Positions 5,542 through 8,651 of a DNA stretch of 8,651 nt are shown in pieces. The position numbers and the translations under genes were made by a program. The stretch spans positions 1 through 8,651 of the forward strand of contig CAKPKZ010000065.1 in assembly GCA_934167435.1 (NCBI GenBank), in the 5' to 3' direction. The notes under the pieces were generated by a model that worked only from the letters and a program-made list of their open reading frames with translations, was not told the origin of the DNA and did no database searches. The stretch is from an uncultured Clostridia bacterium (GTDB lineage: Bacteria; Bacillota; Clostridia; TANB77; CAG-508). The stretch's first letter is position 1. Every line of letters starts with the position of its first letter.

Positions 5542-6429
5542 ATGGAATTTAAAGAAGAATTATCTAAATACCAACAAGTTATAAATTTAGAATTAGAAAA
5601 ATATATAAAAAAAGAAGACTGTCCCGAAAGTATTTTAAATAGTTCGGTTGAATATAGTTTATTAGCTGGCGGAAAACGCCTAAGACCAATTTTAGTTATG
5701 GCAACATATAAAATTTTTAGAGATAATTATGAAAAATGTTTACCATATGCAGTTGCAATTGAAATGGTACACAATTTTTCATTAATACATGATGATTTGC
5801 CAGGAATTGATAATGACGACTTTAGACATGGAAAGCCAACAAATCATAAAAAATTTAATGAAGCAACAGCAATACTTGCTGGTGATAGTTTGTTAAATAA
5901 TGCATATATTTTAATAAGCAAAGATTTAAAAGAATCTAACAAAGAAGAATTAGAAAATAAAATAAAAGTATTTAATGAATTTGGATTGGCTGTTGATAGA
6001 ATGATTGCAGGGGAATATGTAGACACAGAATACGAAGGAAAACAAATATCAAAGGAATATTTAGAATATATACACAAAAATAAAACAGGTGCATTGTTAA
6101 AATTATGTGTACGCATGGGAGCAATGTTGGCAAACGCTCCAGAAGAAGACATAGAAAAAGTTTCATGTTATGCAGAAAAAATAGGATTAGCATTTCAAAT
6201 TAAAGATGACATATTGTCAGAAGAAGGAAATGAAGAAATTCTAGGCAAACCAGTAGGAAATGACAAAGAAATGGGAAAATGCACATATGTTTCTAAATAT
6301 GGCTTGGAAGGTGCAAAAGAAATATTAAATAGTATAACAAAAGATGCAATGGAATGTATTAATGACTATAAAGATAAAGCAAACTTTTTAAAAGAACTTG
6401 CTTTATATATAGCAAATAGAAACAAATAG
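5542..6429 (+). CDS. ispA: Farnesyl diphosphate synthase (short-chain trans-polyprenyl synthase)
   Basis: This enzyme condenses isopentenyl diphosphate with dimethylallyl and geranyl diphosphate to make C15 farnesyl diphosphate in the cytosol. The 295-residue product has G-G-K-R-L-R-P (43-49), the first Asp-rich motif D-D-L-P-G-I-D (84-90, the DDxxxxD form of bacterial FPP/GGPP synthases) and G-K-P-T-N-H (97-102). K-T-G-A-L (181-185) and the second Asp-rich region F-Q-I-K-D-D-I-L-S (218-226), followed by L-G-K-P-V-G-N-D (234-241), complete the set. Phe79, five residues before the first motif, is consistent with C15 chain length. The fifth position of the second DDxxD is Ser226 instead of Asp, which is unusual. 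AAGGGG lies 6 nt before ATG 5542. Its usual place in Firmicutes is an xseAB-ispA-dxs cluster; here it sits 14 nt after frr and 12 nt before uppS, whose allylic substrate it makes. A geranylgeranyl diphosphate synthase is a less likely alternative. Confidence 0.9.
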   Translation: MEFKEELSKYQQVINLELEKYIKKEDCPESILNSSVEYSLLAGGKRLRPILVMATYKIFRDNYEKCLPYAVAIEMVHNFSLIHDDLPGIDNDDFRHGKPTNHKKFNEATAILAGDSLLNNAYILISKDLKESNKEELENKIKVFNEFGLAVDRMIAGEYVDTEYEGKQISKEYLEYIHKNKTGALLKLCVRMGAMLANAPEEDIEKVSCYAEKIGLAFQIKDDILSEEGNEEILGKPVGNDKEMGKCTYVSKYGLEGAKEILNSITKDAMECINDYKDKANFLKELALYIANRNK

Positions 6430-6441
6430 GGAGTTTTAAAT

Positions 6442-7155
6442 ATGGAATTCAACAAAGAAAGTTTACCAGAACATATAGCAATTATAATGGATGGAAATAG
6501 AAGATGGGCAAAAGCAAAAGGAAAGTCGGCAAGTTTTGGACATAAAGAAGGTGCAAAAACTTTAGAAAAAATAGTAAGATATGCAAATAAAATAAATTTA
6601 AAATATATAACTGTATATGCGTTTTCAACAGAAAACTGGAAAAGAGCAGAAGAGGAAGTAAAAGCATTAATGTTATTGCTTCAAAATTATTTAGATGATT
6701 ATGCTAAAAGAGCAGATACAGAAAATATAAGGGTAAAAGTTATTGGAGATATAACAGCTTTGTCTGAAGGTATGCAAAAAAGCATTAACAAATGTATGGA
6801 AAGAACTAAAAACAATACAGGTGTAACCTTTTGTATTGCTTTAAATTATGGTGGAAGAGACGAGTTAGTAAAAGCAATAAAATCTATAGCAATAGATGTT
6901 AAAAATAATAGTTTAGATATAGAAAATATAGACGAAAATGCAATATCTAATAAATTATATACTAAAAATATGCCAGATCCAGATTTAATAATTAGAACAA
7001 GTGGAGAAATGAGATTAAGTAACTTCTTAACTTGGCAATCGGTATATTCAGAATTATTATTTGTAAATAAAAACTGGCCAGATTTTAACGAAAACGATTT
7101 AGACGAGGCAATAATAGAATTTCAAAAAAGAACTAGAAAGTTTGGAGCAAATTAA
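6442..7155 (+). CDS. uppS: Isoprenyl (undecaprenyl) diphosphate synthase, cis-prenyltransferase
   Basis: UppS extends farnesyl diphosphate with isopentenyl units in cis to give C55 undecaprenyl diphosphate, the lipid carrier for peptidoglycan and other wall polymers. It acts at the membrane surface. The 237-residue product has all family blocks: I-A-I-I-M-D-G-N-R-R-W-A (12-23) with catalytic Asp17, G-H-K-E-G (33-37), Y-A-F-S-T-E-N-W-K-R (59-68), A-L-N-Y-G-G-R-D-E (133-141), and R-T-S-G-E-M-R-L-S-N-F (185-195) followed by Y-S-E-L (202-205). The ribosome binding site AGGGAG (6428-6433) overlaps the ispA stop codon, which suggests coupled translation. It sits between ispA and cdsA in the pyrH operon. 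Confidence 0.97.
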   Translation: MEFNKESLPEHIAIIMDGNRRWAKAKGKSASFGHKEGAKTLEKIVRYANKINLKYITVYAFSTENWKRAEEEVKALMLLLQNYLDDYAKRADTENIRVKVIGDITALSEGMQKSINKCMERTKNNTGVTFCIALNYGGRDELVKAIKSIAIDVKNNSLDIENIDENAISNKLYTKNMPDPDLIIRTSGEMRLSNFLTWQSVYSELLFVNKNWPDFNENDLDEAIIEFQKRTRKFGAN

Positions 7156-7173
7156 TTAAGAAAGGAAAAAAGT

Positions 7174-7977
7174 ATGGATATAAAAAGGATTACATCAGCA
7201 TTGTTAGGATTTCCATTAGTGTTATTAATTTTATTAATAGGAAATAAATATATAGTAGATATTTCACTGTCAATAATAGCTATTTTAGCAATGGACGAAT
7301 ATTTTAACGCAGTATCTAAAGTATCAAAACCAGTAAAATGGCTAGGATATATTAGTTGTTTAAGTATATGTTTAATACACGTGGTTCCAGTTCAATATTT
7401 ATCCACTGCTGTAACACTATCAATACCAGTAATATTATTAATATTATTTGCACAAGTAATTGCAACAGAAATGAAAACTAGTTTTAAAGATATAGCATAC
7501 ACATTTTTAGGAATTTGCTATGTAGTATTTTTTATGATGTATGTTGCATTAATAGATGGAATGAATAATGGAAAAATATTAATATGGTATGCTATAATTG
7601 CAGCATGGGGAACAGACATATTTGCTTATTTTGTTGGAAAGGCAATAGGAAAGCATAAATTTAGTAAAATAAGTCCTAAAAAATCAATAGAAGGATGTAT
7701 TGGAGGAACAATAGGAGCAATAGTATTAATGGTAATATACACATGGATTGTAAATTCATTTTTTGGTATGCAATATTCATATGTATATATAGCAGGAATA
7801 GGATTGGTATTAAGTCTTATTGGTCAAATTGGAGATTTTGCTGCATCTTCAATAAAAAGATATGTTGATATAAAAGACTTTAGCAATTTAATACCAGGAC
7901 ATGGTGGCATGCTAGATAGAATAGATAGTTTAATATTTTTAGCACCATTTGCTTATGCATTATTTTCAATAATGTAA
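7174..7977 (+). CDS. cdsA: Phosphatidate cytidylyltransferase (CDP-diglyceride synthase)
   Basis: CdsA uses CTP and phosphatidic acid to make CDP-diacylglycerol, the precursor of phosphatidylglycerol and other phospholipids, in the cytoplasmic membrane. The 267-residue product is full length and mostly hydrophobic. About eight membrane segments can be read, the clearest at about 8-23, 29-45, 56-75, 79-97, 109-129, 135-155, 176-195 and 202-218. The complete family signature lies at 225-249: S-S-I-K-R, then K-D, then P-G-H-G-G-M-L-D-R, with the metal and substrate-binding Asp and His residues kept. T-D-I-F-A-Y-F-V-G (147-155) and Q-I-G-D (218-221) also match. The ribosome binding site AAAGGA (7161-7166) is 7 nt before ATG 7174. 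It follows uppS by 18 nt and is followed by rseP after 23 nt, with no dxr between. Confidence 0.97.
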   Translation: MDIKRITSALLGFPLVLLILLIGNKYIVDISLSIIAILAMDEYFNAVSKVSKPVKWLGYISCLSICLIHVVPVQYLSTAVTLSIPVILLILFAQVIATEMKTSFKDIAYTFLGICYVVFFMMYVALIDGMNNGKILIWYAIIAAWGTDIFAYFVGKAIGKHKFSKISPKKSIEGCIGGTIGAIVLMVIYTWIVNSFFGMQYSYVYIAGIGLVLSLIGQIGDFAASSIKRYVDIKDFSNLIPGHGGMLDRIDSLIFLAPFAYALFSIM

Positions 7978-8000
7978 ATATAAAATTTGGAGGATATATT

Positions 8001-8651
8001 TTGATTTCTTTTTTAATATCAGCAATAAAAATAATATTCTTATTAGGATTTTTAATTTTTATACATGAAAGCGGACATTTTATAGTTGCAAAACTATGCA
8101 AAGTTCGTGTAAATGAATTTGCAATAGGATTTGGTCCAACAGTTTGGAAAAAGCAAGGCAAAGAAACTAAATATGCATTGCGACTAATTCCTCTTGGAGG
8201 ATTTATAAGTATGGAGGGGGAAGAGCAGGCATCTGATAAAGAGGGCTCTTTTTCTAAAGCTAGTATTCCAAAAAGAGTAGCAATAGTTGCAGCAGGAGCA
8301 CTTGTAAATATAATATTTGGATTAGCTGTATATTTTATATTAATTGCTTCATCTGGGGTATATGTTTCAAATGAAGTTGACTCAACAATAAATGGATATG
8401 TTGCAGAAGAACTAGGAATATGTTCAGGTGATAAAATAGTAGAAATCGACAATAAAAAAATAAAAAATAAAAAAGATATTGAAAATGTATTAAAAAATAA
8501 TAATGGAAAAATAATAAATGTAAAGGTAAAAAGAAATGACAATTTATTAGAATATAATACAAAATTAACAGAAGTAAAAAGCAAATCAACAGGTATATCA
8601 TCTTATTATTTCGGTATAAATTTCAAAAAAGCAGAGGACACATTTATAAAC
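8001..8651 (+). CDS. rseP: RIP metalloprotease RseP (site-2 protease family), N-terminal part
   Basis: Site-2 proteases cut transmembrane anti-sigma factors and signal-peptide remnants inside the membrane. The first 217 residues are present; the gene runs off the right edge. TTG 8001 is taken as start because TGGAGGA lies at 7988-7994, 6 nt upstream, and no ATG occurs before the catalytic motif. The first membrane segment (about 4-21) leads into the zinc motif H-E-S-G-H (22-26). The family segment V-N-E-F-A-I-G-F-G-P follows, then I-P-L-G-G-F (about 63-68), a second hydrophobic segment around 95-117, and a PDZ-like domain from about 125 with G-D-K-I-V-E-I-D. The second catalytic motif (N-x-x-P-x-x-x-L-D-G) would lie outside the window. 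It is the last visible gene of the pyrH operon. Confidence 0.93.
   Translation, partial: MISFLISAIKIIFLLGFLIFIHESGHFIVAKLCKVRVNEFAIGFGPTVWKKQGKETKYALRLIPLGGFISMEGEEQASDKEGSFSKASIPKRVAIVAAGALVNIIFGLAVYFILIASSGVYVSNEVDSTINGYVAEELGICSGDKIVEIDNKKIKNKKDIENVLKNNNGKIINVKVKRNDNLLEYNTKLTEVKSKSTGISSYYFGINFKKAEDTFIN

Noticed and set aside
7880..8584. Minus-strand open frame of 234 codons opposite the end of cdsA and the start of rseP
   Set aside because: It is an antisense shadow of two clear coding regions with family motifs on the plus strand, and has no ribosome binding site.

Overview
The window is an 8.65 kb piece of a very AT-rich, low-GC Gram-positive genome, most likely a Clostridia-class Firmicute (possibly a gut lineage; inference). 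The basis is strong AGGAGG-type ribosome binding sites, TTG starts, A-ending codons in the core genes, TTGnnn-17-TATAAT promoters, and the conserved order rpsB-tsf-pyrH-frr-uppS-cdsA-rseP.

Layout. (1) 1-335: the 3' end of a formylglycine-generating-enzyme-like (FGE/SUMF1, C-type-lectin fold) gene. Its last third is compositionally foreign: about 48% G+C over 181-300, with 26 of 28 consecutive codons ending in C or T. This is how a diversity-generating retroelement (DGR) variable region looks, although no reverse transcriptase or template repeat is in the window. (2) 336-664: a non-coding gap holding the terminator of that gene, a good sigma-A promoter and a roughly 100-nt structured leader for rpsB. 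(3) 665-2382: rpsB (ribosomal protein S2) and tsf (EF-Ts), separated by an attenuator-like hairpin and closed by a terminator that can work in both directions. (4) 2457-4062, minus strand: two overlapping genes of unknown function (362 aa, then 176 aa) with their own promoter. They split the usually continuous tsf-pyrH junction and prefer GGT for glycine where tsf prefers GGA. This looks like an accessory cassette in a core locus and is the best candidate here for an undescribed system. (5) 4251-8651, plus strand: a tight operon pyrH-frr-ispA-uppS-cdsA-rseP with gaps of 12-23 nt; rseP runs off the window.

How the genes work together: rpsB, tsf and frr serve translation; pyrH makes UDP for nucleotide and cell-wall precursor supply. 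The farnesyl diphosphate synthase sits directly before undecaprenyl diphosphate synthase, so substrate maker and user for the cell-wall lipid carrier are adjacent. cdsA makes CDP-diacylglycerol for phospholipids, and rseP is the membrane site-2 protease. The dxr gene often found between cdsA and rseP is absent, and ispA occupies an unusual position between frr and uppS.

No tRNA, rRNA, CRISPR array, insertion sequence or transposase was seen.
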